Assembly: GCA_006739055.1 (NCBI GenBank)
Contig: AP019702.1
Coordinates: forward strand, 4,675,388-4,739,387
DNA: 64,000 bases
Source of the DNA: Allostella vacuolata
Lineage (GTDB): Bacteria > Pseudomonadota > Alphaproteobacteria > ATCC43930 > Allostellaceae
Reading direction: 5' to 3'
Below the pieces are notes generated by a model that was not told where the DNA came from, did no database searches, and saw only the letters and a program-made list of their open reading frames with translations. A program made the position numbers and the translations under genes. Shown here piece by piece: positions 25,178-35,520 of this stretch (position 1 is the stretch's first letter; every line of letters starts with the position of its first letter).

Positions 25178-25516
25178 ATGAAACGACTGGTTGCAATCCT
25201 GGCGCTCGCCGCCAGCCCGTTCGCCGCGCCGGCGGCCAGCGCCTACAAGCTCTGCATCCATACCAGCACGATCAACATCATGGACCGGAACACCATCGTG
25301 CGGGTGGGAAGCACGGACCACACGCTGAACTACATGAGCCGGCCGTGCGACGACAACGCCGTCGCCGCGGGAGCGGTGTCGGCCGGCTTCAACCTGAGCC
25401 GCCTGGCCGATTGCCAGGTCACCATCGAGCCGGGGCGGACGGAGCAGATCACCATCTACGTCAACCAGAACACCGGGCTCGGGAGCACCGTTACCTATTG
25501 CGGCACGGGATTGTGA
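25178..25516 (+). CDS. Small secreted protein of unknown function
   Basis: A 112-residue precursor. MKRLVAILALAASPFAAPAA followed by SA-Y looks like a Sec signal peptide cleaved near residue 23 (AxA site). The mature part of about 89 residues has four cysteines, allowing two disulfides, and many Thr, Asn and Ile residues as in a small beta-sandwich. I do not recognise a family. The ribosome site GGGAAGAGG is strong. It stands alone beside a region of IS relics. Confidence 0.7.
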   Translation: MKRLVAILALAASPFAAPAASAYKLCIHTSTINIMDRNTIVRVGSTDHTLNYMSRPCDDNAVAAGAVSAGFNLSRLADCQVTIEPGRTEQITIYVNQNTGLGSTVTYCGTGL

Positions 25517-25604
25517 GGGGAGAGTTCTTCCATCCGCGTCCACCAGCACGGTGCGAGCGGCAAAATGGGAGGCCGCCTGCGGGAACCTTCCTGACCGCCG
25601 ATGC

Positions 25605-25730
25605 ATGGGGCGCTCGCGAGGCGGTCTGACGACGAAGACCCACGCCTTGGTGGATGCCGAGGGCCGGCCCGTCGCCGTGAAGCCGGCGCCGGGACAGGCG
25701 CATGACGGCCGCAGTGCGGCCGACATGCCG
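25605..25730 (+). pseudogene. IS5-type transposase remnant
   Basis: About 42 codons translate to GRSRGGLTTKTHALVDAEG, then GRPVAVKPAPGQAHDGRSAA, a well-known conserved stretch of IS5/IS1031-group DDE transposases. Nothing before or after matches the rest of the enzyme, and no terminal inverted repeats were recognised. It is a dead fragment inside the 461-base gap 25517-25977. Confidence 0.7.
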
Positions 25731-25772
25731 GGCGGGATGATGGAAGGACGGCGAGCCGCCCGGAGAGGTGCA

Positions 25773-25932
25773 TCCGGCTTGGTCCATGAGGAGCAGGGCG
25801 TGGGCGTCGGGAGCCATCGCCCGCCTGATCTCGGCGAGATGGAGCTGCATGGCCGGCACGTTGCAGCGGGCAGTACGACGCCTGCACCCTGCCCTCGGCC
25901 GGGCAGATCGCTCCGAAGATGCGGGCCGACCT
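25773..25932 (-). pseudogene. IS630-type transposase remnant with a frameshift
   Basis: On the minus strand one frame gives RSARIFGAICPAEG and the next gives RCNVPAMQLHLAEIRRAMAP followed by DAHALLLMDQAG. Together they match consecutive parts of the IS630-family DDE domain (FGAVCP...NTEAMNLHLAEI...GAHAVLLLDQAG). A frameshift lies near 25862. The fragment is opposite in direction to the IS5 relic next to it. Confidence 0.65.
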
Positions 25933-25977
25933 GGTGCGCTGGCCATGCACCGCGCGCGTCCGCCCGTGGGCTCGAAC

Positions 25978-28900
25978 CTACCCCTGTGGCCGGCGGCGCG
26001 ATCGAGTGGGGGATGCCTCGGTCACGGCCGAAGGGCCGTCCCGGTCGGCCGGCGCATCGGTCCCGTTCCAGGACGCGGCGAGCGCCAGGCGCGCCAGGGC
26101 CGGCAGCGATTTCGCCCCGGTCGTCCGCATGATGGCCGCACGGTGGTTCTCCACCGTCCGCTGGCTGATGCCGAGGTCGGCTGCGATGTTCTTGCTGGGG
26201 TGGCCGGCCAGGACCAGACCCATGATCTGGTGCTGGCGCTCGGTCAGGCCGGCGACCCGGCCGATGGCGGCCGCCCGCCATGCCGGCGGCCGGCTCCGGT
26301 CGCGCGACCGCTCCTGCGCCCGCGCCACGCTGGCCAGCAGTTCGGCTGCCGCGACCGGCTTCTCGATGAAGTCTGCCGCGCCCGCCTTCATCGCCTCGAC
26401 CGCGATCCGCACGTCGCTGTCGCCGGTCATCATGATCGCGGGCAGGCGACGGCCGGCATCGCCCAGTTGCCGCAGCAGCTCGAGGCCGCCCATTCCCGGC
26501 AAGCGGGCGTCGACCAGGACGCAACCCTCGCGCTCCGGTGCGACGGCCTCGAGAAACGCCTCGCAGGACGCGTAGTCTTCGACGACCTGCCCGTCCTCCT
26601 CGAAGACGCTGCGGATCGTCCGGCGGACCTGGTCGTCGTCGTCGATCACGAAGATGGCAGGCGTACCGGGAGTGTCGGACGAAAGCCGCCCTGCCGCGGC
26701 CGGCGGCATCAGGCGCCCGACGAGCGCGGTCAACTCGGCGACCTTCACCGGCTTGTTGATGTGCACGAAATTCTGCTGGGCGATGCTGCGGAGCGTCGTC
26801 GTCGAGATGTCCCCCGTGAGGATGACGACCGGAGTGGGGTGGCCGAACGCCTCGCGCAGCCGGCCGCTCAGCGCCAGCCCGTCCATCCCGCCGGGCAGGT
26901 TGTAGTCCGCCAGCAGCAGGTCGGGCCGGACAGCTGCCTGCGCCGCCAGCGCCAGCGCCGACGGGCCGTCCACCGCCGTCACCACGCGGTGGCCCTCGCC
27001 TTCGAGCAGCAGGGCCAGCAACTCGCACAGGGCCGGGTCATCCTCGATGATCAGGATGGTTCCCGTCCCTGTCGTCGAGGTCGCAGCGCCGTCGGGAACC
27101 CGGCCCGGCTGGCCGGCGCCAGCGGGCGGGTCGGTCGTCAGCCCGACCTCGATCGAGAAGACGGAACCCCGTCCCGGCCAGGACCGCACGGCCACCGGAT
27201 GCTCGAGCAGATGCCCCAGCCGCTGGACGATCGACAGGCCGAGCCCGAGGCCACGGCTGTGCCCGCGCGCCGGATTGTCGACCTGATAATACTCCTCGAA
27301 GATGGCATGGAGCTGGTCTTCGGGGATGCCGAGGCCGCTGTCCCAGACCTCGATGGCGAGGCGGTTGCCATGACGGCGGCAGCCGAGCAGGATCTTGCCG
27401 CGCTTGGTGTACTTCAGCGCGTTCGACAGCAGGTTGCGGAGCATCTGCTCCATCAGCCGCGCGTCGCTGCATACCCGCAGGCTGCAGCGCACGACGTGCA
27501 GGACCAGGCCATGCGCCTCGGCGAGGTACGCGAATTCGTCGCGCATCCGGTCCAGCAGGTCGTCGATCGGGAAGTCGGCCACCTCGACCCGGATCGTGCC
27601 GGACTCGATCTGGTTGATGTCGAGCAGCGTATCGAGCATCCCGGTCATCGCACCCAGCGTCTCGTCGAGCCGCGCCAGCAGCCGCTTGCCGGCATCGCCC
27701 TGGGTCGTCTTGGCGAGAAGACCGTGGAGCAGGGTCAGGGCCTGGAGGGGTTGCCGCAGGTCGTGGCTGGCGGCCGCCAGGAAGCGCGACTTCGCGGCGT
27801 TCGCGGCATCGGCCTGGCGTTTGGCCGCATCCAGGGCCTTGGCCGCGTTCTTGCGGTCGGTGATGTCGGTGAAGGTGATGACCACGCCCTGCACGTCGTT
27901 GTCGTGCGTGCGGTACGGCAGGATGCGGCGATTGAAGCAGGTGCCGGCTTCCGTCTCGATCTCCCGGTCCAGCGCCGACAGGTTCTGCAGGACCGTGCGC
28001 ACGTCCGCCGGCAGCCCGACATCGGACGCCAGCGAGTGCAGGTCGGCCAGCGGCCGGCCGATATCGGCCGGAAGCACGTTGAACAGGGCCTTCGTCGCCG
28101 GCGTGAAGAACCGGATGTTCAGACCGATATCGAGGAACAGCGTCGCGACGTCGGTGCTGTAGAGGACGTTCCGCAGGTCGTCGGACGTAGTCCGCTGGCG
28201 CTCCAGCGTCTCCTGGAGCTGGCTGTTGAGCGCGGTCAGCTCCTCGTTCAGTGACTGCAACTCCTCCTTCGAAGTCAGCAGTTCCTCGTTGGTCGACTGG
28301 TACTCCTCGCTGACCGACAGCGCCTCCTCGTTGATGGCACGCTGCTCCTCGCTCGATAGCTCGAGATTGTGGATGGCACCCTGGAGCTCCGTGCGGGTGG
28401 CTTCGAGTTCCAGTTCCAGTTCGCCGACGCGCGTCCGCTCGGCCAGGGACAGGCCGCGAACGCGGCGCAGGTCGGGGGTGGGCTCGTCGACGAAGGCGAC
28501 CAGGACCAGTTCCTCGCCGTCGCCCTGCACCAGCCGGACGTCGATCCTGAACCGGATCGCCGCCGTCCCCGCCCCGACCCGCCCGCCTGCCATCGTGACC
28601 TGCGGATGGTCCAGCCCGACCTGCTGGATGGCCGAGCGGAGCTTGGTGCGCAGGCCCGGCGGCGCCATCGCCAGCAGGTCATGGGAAGGGTGGCCGGATG
28701 CCACCCGAAGGTAGCGGTCGGTGGCGCCCAGCAGGTAGAGGCACTGGTACCTTCGCGTAACCAGCACCGCCGCCGGGGCGTAGCTGTCCAGCACGATCCG
28801 CCGGCAGAGGTCGGACAGCATGGTCTCGCGCGACGCAGCCGCCGTCTGCCCCGGCCGCGCAAGGGGCCGGATTCCGTCGCCGCCGCCCATCAGTAGGCCG

Positions 28901-30387
28901 ATCTCACCCGGACGGCTGCGGCCGACATGGCGATAGATGCGCTCGGACTTGGCGAGCACCGCAAAGCGGCCTTCGAGATTGCCCGGCGTCTCGGCGCTGC
29001 CGAGCAGCAGGATCCCCCCTGGGCGAAGGGCGAAATGGAACAGCGCGATCACCTTGGCCTGCGCTTCGGGGCCGAGATAGATCAACAGGTTGCGACACGA
29101 CACCAAGTCGATCCGCGAGAAGGGCGGATCCGACAGCACGTCCTGGACGGAGAACACGACGGCCGCCCGGACGTCCGGCGCCACCCGGTAGCCCTGCTTC
29201 TCCTTGGTAAAGAAGCGAGCGAGCCGGGGCGCCGACACCTCGGCCTCGATGGTGTGCGGATAGACGCCCTCGCGGGCGACCGCGATGGCATCCGCATCGA
29301 CGTCGGAGGCGAAGACCTGCAGCTTGACCGCAACGCCCGCCGCCGCGATGGCTTCGCGGAAGAGCATGGTGATCGAATAGGTCTCCTCGCCGGTGCTACA
29401 CCCGGCGATCCAGATCCGCAGCGGCAGATCCGGCGCGCGCTCGCGGACGAGGTCGGGGATGACGGTCTGGGCCAGTCGGTCGAACACCCGGGGATCGCGA
29501 AAGAAGCTGGTGACGTGAATGAGGAGATCCTTGGCGAGCAGATCGCGTTCCTGACGGTCGTCGCGCAGAATTGCCAGGTACCGATCCATGTCGCTGGGTT
29601 CGATCGCTGCCATCGCCATTCGCCGCTCGATCCGCCGCTGCAGCGTGCCGGGCTTGTAGAGCCGGAAATCGTGGGAGGTCTTCTGCCGCAGCAGGTCGAC
29701 GACTTCGCCGAGGCGGAACCCCGGGGCGGCTGCCGCCGCCGATGCCACCCCGTCGGTGCCGCGGCCGCGGGCGACAAGCGCCTCCGGGATCTTGTCCACC
29801 GGCAGGACCAGGTCGACCATGCCCGTCGCGATCGCGCTGCGGGGCATGCCGTCATAGCCGGCCTCGCCCGGATCCTGGACGATGGCGAGGCCGCCCTGCT
29901 GCTTGATGGCCTGGAGCCCCAGGCTGCCGTCGCTGCCGGTGCCGGACAGCACGATGCAGACCGATCGGCCGGCACAGGCAGCGGCCATGGAGTTCAGCAG
30001 GAAATCGAACGGCAGCCGGGTGCCGTGGCGCGCGGCCGGCTGCGACAGGTGAAGGGCACCGTCGACCAGGGCGAGGTAGCGGCCGGGCGGAATGACATAG
30101 AGGTGGTCCGGCTCCAGCAGGGCGCCGTCCACCACCTGCTGCACCGGCATCGTCGTGTGGCCGGCCAGCAGATCCACCATCATGCTTTCATGGGTCGGAT
30201 CGAGATGCTGGACGAGGATGAAGGCCATGCCGATCCCGGGCGGCAGGCCGGCCACCAGCTTGCGGCAGGCGTCCAGGCCGCCCGCCGAAGCCCCGATGGC
30301 GACGACCGGGAAACCCGGGGGCGCCGACGACAGTGCGGCCGGGCCGGACAGCGGGGTCTCAACTGATCTTCTGGACCGTCTTCCCAC
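25978..30387 (-). CDS. CheB-CheR-PAS-histidine kinase-receiver-receiver-LuxR fusion regulator
   Basis: One uninterrupted 1469-residue frame. Domains: CheB methylesterase (27-205; Ser34 in GASAGG, His61, Asp153); CheR methyltransferase (225-490; SAM motif GCSTGEETYS at 329); a ligand-type domain (510-640); a coiled coil (650-735); PAS (740-850); HisKA (His875 in ASHDLRQPLQ); HATPase (to about 1085); receiver 1 (Asp1161); receiver 2 (Asp1293), FixJ-like; and a LuxR/FixJ helix-turn-helix (1380-1440, LTERQHQIMGLV...ISQRTVENHR). CheB-CheR-PAS-kinase proteins are known; the appended receiver plus DNA-binding domain puts sensing, phosphorelay and transcription output in one chain. GTG at 30387 follows TCGGAGG with a suitable spacing. 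Probably cytoplasmic. Confidence 0.93.
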   Translation of the reverse strand: MGRRSRRSVETPLSGPAALSSAPPGFPVVAIGASAGGLDACRKLVAGLPPGIGMAFILVQHLDPTHESMMVDLLAGHTTMPVQQVVDGALLEPDHLYVIPPGRYLALVDGALHLSQPAARHGTRLPFDFLLNSMAAACAGRSVCIVLSGTGSDGSLGLQAIKQQGGLAIVQDPGEAGYDGMPRSAIATGMVDLVLPVDKIPEALVARGRGTDGVASAAAAAPGFRLGEVVDLLRQKTSHDFRLYKPGTLQRRIERRMAMAAIEPSDMDRYLAILRDDRQERDLLAKDLLIHVTSFFRDPRVFDRLAQTVIPDLVRERAPDLPLRIWIAGCSTGEETYSITMLFREAIAAAGVAVKLQVFASDVDADAIAVAREGVYPHTIEAEVSAPRLARFFTKEKQGYRVAPDVRAAVVFSVQDVLSDPPFSRIDLVSCRNLLIYLGPEAQAKVIALFHFALRPGGILLLGSAETPGNLEGRFAVLAKSERIYRHVGRSRPGEIGLLMGGGDGIRPLARPGQTAAASRETMLSDLCRRIVLDSYAPAAVLVTRRYQCLYLLGATDRYLRVASGHPSHDLLAMAPPGLRTKLRSAIQQVGLDHPQVTMAGGRVGAGTAAIRFRIDVRLVQGDGEELVLVAFVDEPTPDLRRVRGLSLAERTRVGELELELEATRTELQGAIHNLELSSEEQRAINEEALSVSEEYQSTNEELLTSKEELQSLNEELTALNSQLQETLERQRTTSDDLRNVLYSTDVATLFLDIGLNIRFFTPATKALFNVLPADIGRPLADLHSLASDVGLPADVRTVLQNLSALDREIETEAGTCFNRRILPYRTHDNDVQGVVITFTDITDRKNAAKALDAAKRQADAANAAKSRFLAAASHDLRQPLQALTLLHGLLAKTTQGDAGKRLLARLDETLGAMTGMLDTLLDINQIESGTIRVEVADFPIDDLLDRMRDEFAYLAEAHGLVLHVVRCSLRVCSDARLMEQMLRNLLSNALKYTKRGKILLGCRRHGNRLAIEVWDSGLGIPEDQLHAIFEEYYQVDNPARGHSRGLGLGLSIVQRLGHLLEHPVAVRSWPGRGSVFSIEVGLTTDPPAGAGQPGRVPDGAATSTTGTGTILIIEDDPALCELLALLLEGEGHRVVTAVDGPSALALAAQAAVRPDLLLADYNLPGGMDGLALSGRLREAFGHPTPVVILTGDISTTTLRSIAQQNFVHINKPVKVAELTALVGRLMPPAAAGRLSSDTPGTPAIFVIDDDDQVRRTIRSVFEEDGQVVEDYASCEAFLEAVAPEREGCVLVDARLPGMGGLELLRQLGDAGRRLPAIMMTGDSDVRIAVEAMKAGAADFIEKPVAAAELLASVARAQERSRDRSRPPAWRAAAIGRVAGLTERQHQIMGLVLAGHPSKNIAADLGISQRTVENHRAAIMRTTGAKSLPALARLALAASWNGTDAPADRDGPSAVTEASPTRSRRRPQG

Positions 30388-30464
30388 GAGCCACCTCCGA
30401 TGCAGGGAAGATCAATCTGGCATAGCCGTGAATTGTCCATCCATTCTGGGTGATTTGGCTACGA

Positions 30465-30492
30465 CTTGGTCACAGTACACCAAGATTTTGGT
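30465..30492. promoter_or_regulatory. Overlapping dyads in the kinase/receiver divergent promoter region
   Basis: CTTGGT-8 bp-ACCAAG (30465-30484) is followed by the overlapping dyad ACCAAGATTTTGGT (30479-30492). The DNA from here to about 30545 is AT-rich and lies between the divergent starts at 30387 and 30683. It could be an operator, perhaps for the FixJ-like domain of the fusion protein; no protein can be assigned from sequence. Confidence 0.35.
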
Positions 30493-30682
30493 CCCACCCA
30501 GCCGTCGGCGGCCATATTGATAGGTATTATCCGTCTCTTTGATCGACGCCGCATGCTGAATATCCTCGCGCGATGCAGGGCGCCGCCATCGCTCACCCCT
30601 GCACGGGAAGAGCCCGCTCGTCTTTTGGCCGCTCCCTTACGTTCCCCGATTCCGTCCAATTTTCCCGCGCGAGGTGTCGATC

Positions 30683-31129
30683 ATGGAGAGGCTCCGCAAC
30701 ACGGCCGCCGGCGACACTGCCGTGCCCGCGCCGGCGTCGTTGCGCATCCTGGTGGTGGAGGACGAGGCCATCATCGCGGTCCTGCTCGCCGAGCTGCTGG
30801 AGTCCATGGGGCACGATGTCTGCGCCGTCGAGAACAGCGAGGCGGCCGCCGTGACCGCCGCCGAGCGCTGCCGGCCGGACCTGATGATCGTCGATGTCGG
30901 CCTGCGGTCGGGCAGCGGCATTTCCGCCGTCTCGCAGATCCTTCTCCATCGCTTCGTACCGCATGTGTTCGTTACCGGCCGGCGCTTGTCGACCGAGGGC
31001 CTCGACCCGAGTGCCGTGGTGCTGCAGAAGCCCTTCGACGAAGGCGACATCGAGCAGGCGATCCGGCGTGCGATCCGTCAGGGGATCGGGCGCGGCAGTT
31101 CGGAGCCGGTTGACGATCCCGCACCATGA
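30683..31129 (+). CDS. Single-domain response regulator receiver
   Basis: A 148-residue stand-alone receiver. Acidic residues Glu26/Asp27 lie in ILVVEDEAII, the phospho-acceptor Asp71 in LMIVDVGLRSG, Thr98 in VFVTGRR and Lys116 in LQKPF. There is no output domain; a short acidic tail follows. Such receivers act as phosphate sinks or relays. Being divergent from the large kinase gene, it is a likely partner of that kinase. ATG 30683 was chosen over GTG 30674 because GCGAGG is then well placed. Confidence 0.9.
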   Translation: MERLRNTAAGDTAVPAPASLRILVVEDEAIIAVLLAELLESMGHDVCAVENSEAAAVTAAERCRPDLMIVDVGLRSGSGISAVSQILLHRFVPHVFVTGRRLSTEGLDPSAVVLQKPFDEGDIEQAIRRAIRQGIGRGSSEPVDDPAP

Positions 31130-31197
31130 CCGGCGCCGCCGGGCCCGCCGGCTTCGGACCGGACTCTACCACGCCATCATTTTCGATGCCTCGACCA

Positions 31198-32181
31198 CTA
31201 TTCAGGCGAGATCTTGCGGGCGTAGTTCGTGTCCAGTCGGGCCGCGAAATAGTCGATGAACCGAACCCGCTCATAGATGACAGGCCGATCGGCACAGAAG
31301 CGCGGGAGGCAGTCGATGACCGTTTCCAGGTTGGGATCGAAGAAATAGGCGATCGAATACCGCTCCCGCTCGGGCGAGGCGTTCACCACGCGATGCGGGG
31401 TCGAGTTGAAGATGTCGTTGGTCCAGCGCGCCATCGCGTCGCCGATGTTGCAGATGAAGGTGCCCGGGATGCAGGGTGCCGCCTGCCAGCCGCCGCCCGG
31501 CATCTGCACCTCCAGCCCGCCGACGTCGTCCTGGGCCAGGATGGTGAGGAAGCCATAGTCGGTGTGGGGGTGGCTGCCATAGAGGTCGTCCGGCCGGTCG
31601 ACCGGTGCCGGCGGATAGTGGTTGAGGCGCAGGGCGGTGGCCGGCGGCGCGAAGCGCCGGCCGAAGAAGCCGGCATCCTCGCCCACCGCCAGCGACAGAG
31701 CCGGCAGCAGGCTCGCGCCCAGCCGCGCCACCGCCCCGTCATAGCGCCGGACGTCGGCGCGAAAGGCCGGGTCGTCCGGCCACTGGTTGGGGCCTTGCAG
31801 GGGCAGCCCGGCCGGTCGTCCCGGATCGTCCTCGGCCACCTCGTGGCGGACGAAGAAGGATTCCATCTGGTTGGGCCGCCGCGCCGGGGCGAAGCGCGCC
31901 GACGCCGTCAGCTTCGCCGCGCCGAAGCCCATGTAGCCGCGATGCCAGCGGTTGGTCGCCAGCGCCTCCTTCTCGGCCATCGGCCGGGCGTGGAAACGGC
32001 GGTTGGCGGCGAACGCGTCGGCGATCCAGGCGTCGGGGACGCCATGGTCCGCGATGTAGAAGAAGCCGGTGGCATCGCAGGCGCGGCGGATCGCGTCCGC
32101 CACCGCCGCCGCGTCGGCCAGCGCCGAGCGATCGTCCGCCCGGCCGAGGCGGATGACCGGGAACCCCGGCGTCTCGTCCAT
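31198..32181 (-). CDS. 2-oxoglutarate/Fe(II)-dependent oxygenase, isopenicillin-N-synthase family
   Basis: A 327-residue non-haem iron oxygenase. The DIOX_N region begins PVIRLGRADD and includes GFFYIADHGVPD. The jelly-roll has the iron triad His206/Asp208 (GSHPHTDYG) and His263 (STPHRV), and 2-oxoglutarate-binding RYS at 274-276. These enzymes hydroxylate, desaturate or cyclise small molecules. It is the last gene of the GntR-headed operon. ATG 32181 has GGAGGG eight bases upstream; ATG 32205, overlapping the aldehyde dehydrogenase end, is an alternative. Confidence 0.92.
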   Translation of the reverse strand: MDETPGFPVIRLGRADDRSALADAAAVADAIRRACDATGFFYIADHGVPDAWIADAFAANRRFHARPMAEKEALATNRWHRGYMGFGAAKLTASARFAPARRPNQMESFFVRHEVAEDDPGRPAGLPLQGPNQWPDDPAFRADVRRYDGAVARLGASLLPALSLAVGEDAGFFGRRFAPPATALRLNHYPPAPVDRPDDLYGSHPHTDYGFLTILAQDDVGGLEVQMPGGGWQAAPCIPGTFICNIGDAMARWTNDIFNSTPHRVVNASPERERYSIAYFFDPNLETVIDCLPRFCADRPVIYERVRFIDYFAARLDTNYARKISPE

Positions 32182-32197
32182 GGCCACGGCCCTCCGC

Positions 32198-33697
32198 TCA
32201 ACCATAGCGCTGGCCGCCCGCGAACCAGTCGTCGAAGGCGGGCGCGGTGCGAACGACGATGCTGCGCTTGCGCAGGTAGCTGCGCAGGGCGTCCCAGCCG
32301 TTCTCCTTGCCGTAGCCGCTTTCGCCGAAGCCGCCCCAGACCGAGCGCGGGTCGTTCTTGTGGTGGTCGTTGATCCACACCACGCCGGCCCGCACCTCCG
32401 CCGCCAGGCGATGGGCGCGGCCGACGTCGCGGGTCCAGATCGCCGCCCCCAGCGCGAAGTCGCTGTCGTTGGCGAGCGCCAGCGCCTCGGCCTCGTCGCG
32501 GAAGGGGGTGACGGCGACGACCGGACCGAACACCTCCTCGCGGAAGAGACGCATGCCGGGCGTGACGTCGGCGAAGACCGTCGGCGCGACGTAGAAGCCG
32601 TCGGCCAGGGCCGGGGCCAGGTCGGGGGGCGCCCCGCCCTGCACCAGGCGCGCGCCGGCGGCGCGGGCGGCGGCGATATGGTCGAGGCAGCGGTCGCGCG
32701 AGGCGGCCGAGATGACCGGGCCGATGTCGGTCGCCGGATCGTCCGGGGCGCCGACGCGCAATGCCGCAACCCTGGCCCGCAGCGCCTCGACGAAGGCGCC
32801 GTAGACCGGTTCGGCGACGATGAAGCGGGTGGCGGATACGCAGGTCTGGCCGGCGGCGACGAAGGCCGCGAACACCGCGCCGGCCGCCGCCTCGGCGACC
32901 GGCACGTCGTCGCAGACGATGATGGGGGCCTTGCCGCCCAACTCCAGCGTGCAGGGGACGAGGCGTTCGCCCGCCGCCGCCGCCACCCGGCGGCCGGTGA
33001 CGGTGCCGCCCGTGAGGTCGATCTTGCGCACCGCGGGCGCCGCGCAGAGTGCCGCCCCCGTGCCCCCTGCCCCCGTCACCACGTTGACCGTGCCGGCGGG
33101 CAGGCCCGCCTCCCGGCACCAGTCGGCGAACAGCAGGGCCGAGACCGGCGCCAGCTCGGACGGCTTGACGACGCAGGTGTTGCCGGCGGCGAGTGCCGCC
33201 GCCAGCTTCTTCACCAGGATCAGGATCGGGTGGTTCCAGGGCGTCAGCAGGGCGCAGACGCCGAGTGGCTCGTACTGGGTCAGCGTCACCAGGCCGCCGC
33301 GCACGCGGTTGGACTCGCCCTCCAGGCCGGCGGCGATGCCGCCGAAATACTCCAGCCATTCCGGGATGCGGCCCATCTGGGCCCGCATCTCCCGGATCGG
33401 CCGGCCGGTCACCGCCGATTCCAGCTCGGCCAGCGTCCCGATGCGCGCGCGCACCAGGTCGGCCAGCGCCCGCAGGTGACGGCCGCGATCCAGCGCGTCG
33501 GTGCGGCGCCAGTCGGCGAAGGCACGGTCCGCGGCATCCACGGCGGCCGCGACGTCGTCGGCGTCGGCGACCGGCACATGGCCCAGCGGCACCCGCGTCG
33601 CCGGGCTGCGGACGGCAATCTCCTCGCTGCCGTGCGCCGGGCGCCACTGGCCGCCATAGTGGAGCATGCCGCGCGGGATGGGCTGGTCCTGGCTCAT
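32198..33697 (-). CDS. Aldehyde dehydrogenase
   Basis: A 499-residue NAD(P)-dependent aldehyde dehydrogenase. TPWNHPILILVKKLAAALAA and the cofactor loop are typical, the general base Glu is in LELGGKAPI and the nucleophile Cys in AAGQTCVSATR. The C-terminal oligomerisation segment has SGYGKENG. It oxidises aldehydes to acids. In this locus it could take the aromatic aldehyde that the hydratase-lyase encoded at 43974 would release, but that link is inference. It sits 23 bases after the acyl-CoA dehydrogenase gene. Confidence 0.94.
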   Translation of the reverse strand: MSQDQPIPRGMLHYGGQWRPAHGSEEIAVRSPATRVPLGHVPVADADDVAAAVDAADRAFADWRRTDALDRGRHLRALADLVRARIGTLAELESAVTGRPIREMRAQMGRIPEWLEYFGGIAAGLEGESNRVRGGLVTLTQYEPLGVCALLTPWNHPILILVKKLAAALAAGNTCVVKPSELAPVSALLFADWCREAGLPAGTVNVVTGAGGTGAALCAAPAVRKIDLTGGTVTGRRVAAAAGERLVPCTLELGGKAPIIVCDDVPVAEAAAGAVFAAFVAAGQTCVSATRFIVAEPVYGAFVEALRARVAALRVGAPDDPATDIGPVISAASRDRCLDHIAAARAAGARLVQGGAPPDLAPALADGFYVAPTVFADVTPGMRLFREEVFGPVVAVTPFRDEAEALALANDSDFALGAAIWTRDVGRAHRLAAEVRAGVVWINDHHKNDPRSVWGGFGESGYGKENGWDALRSYLRKRSIVVRTAPAFDDWFAGGQRYG

Positions 33698-33720
33698 TGT
33701 CGCGTCCTCGTCAGGCGGCG

Positions 33721-35505
<1,785 letters not shown>

Positions 35506-35520
35506 GGGACGCGGGATCCG

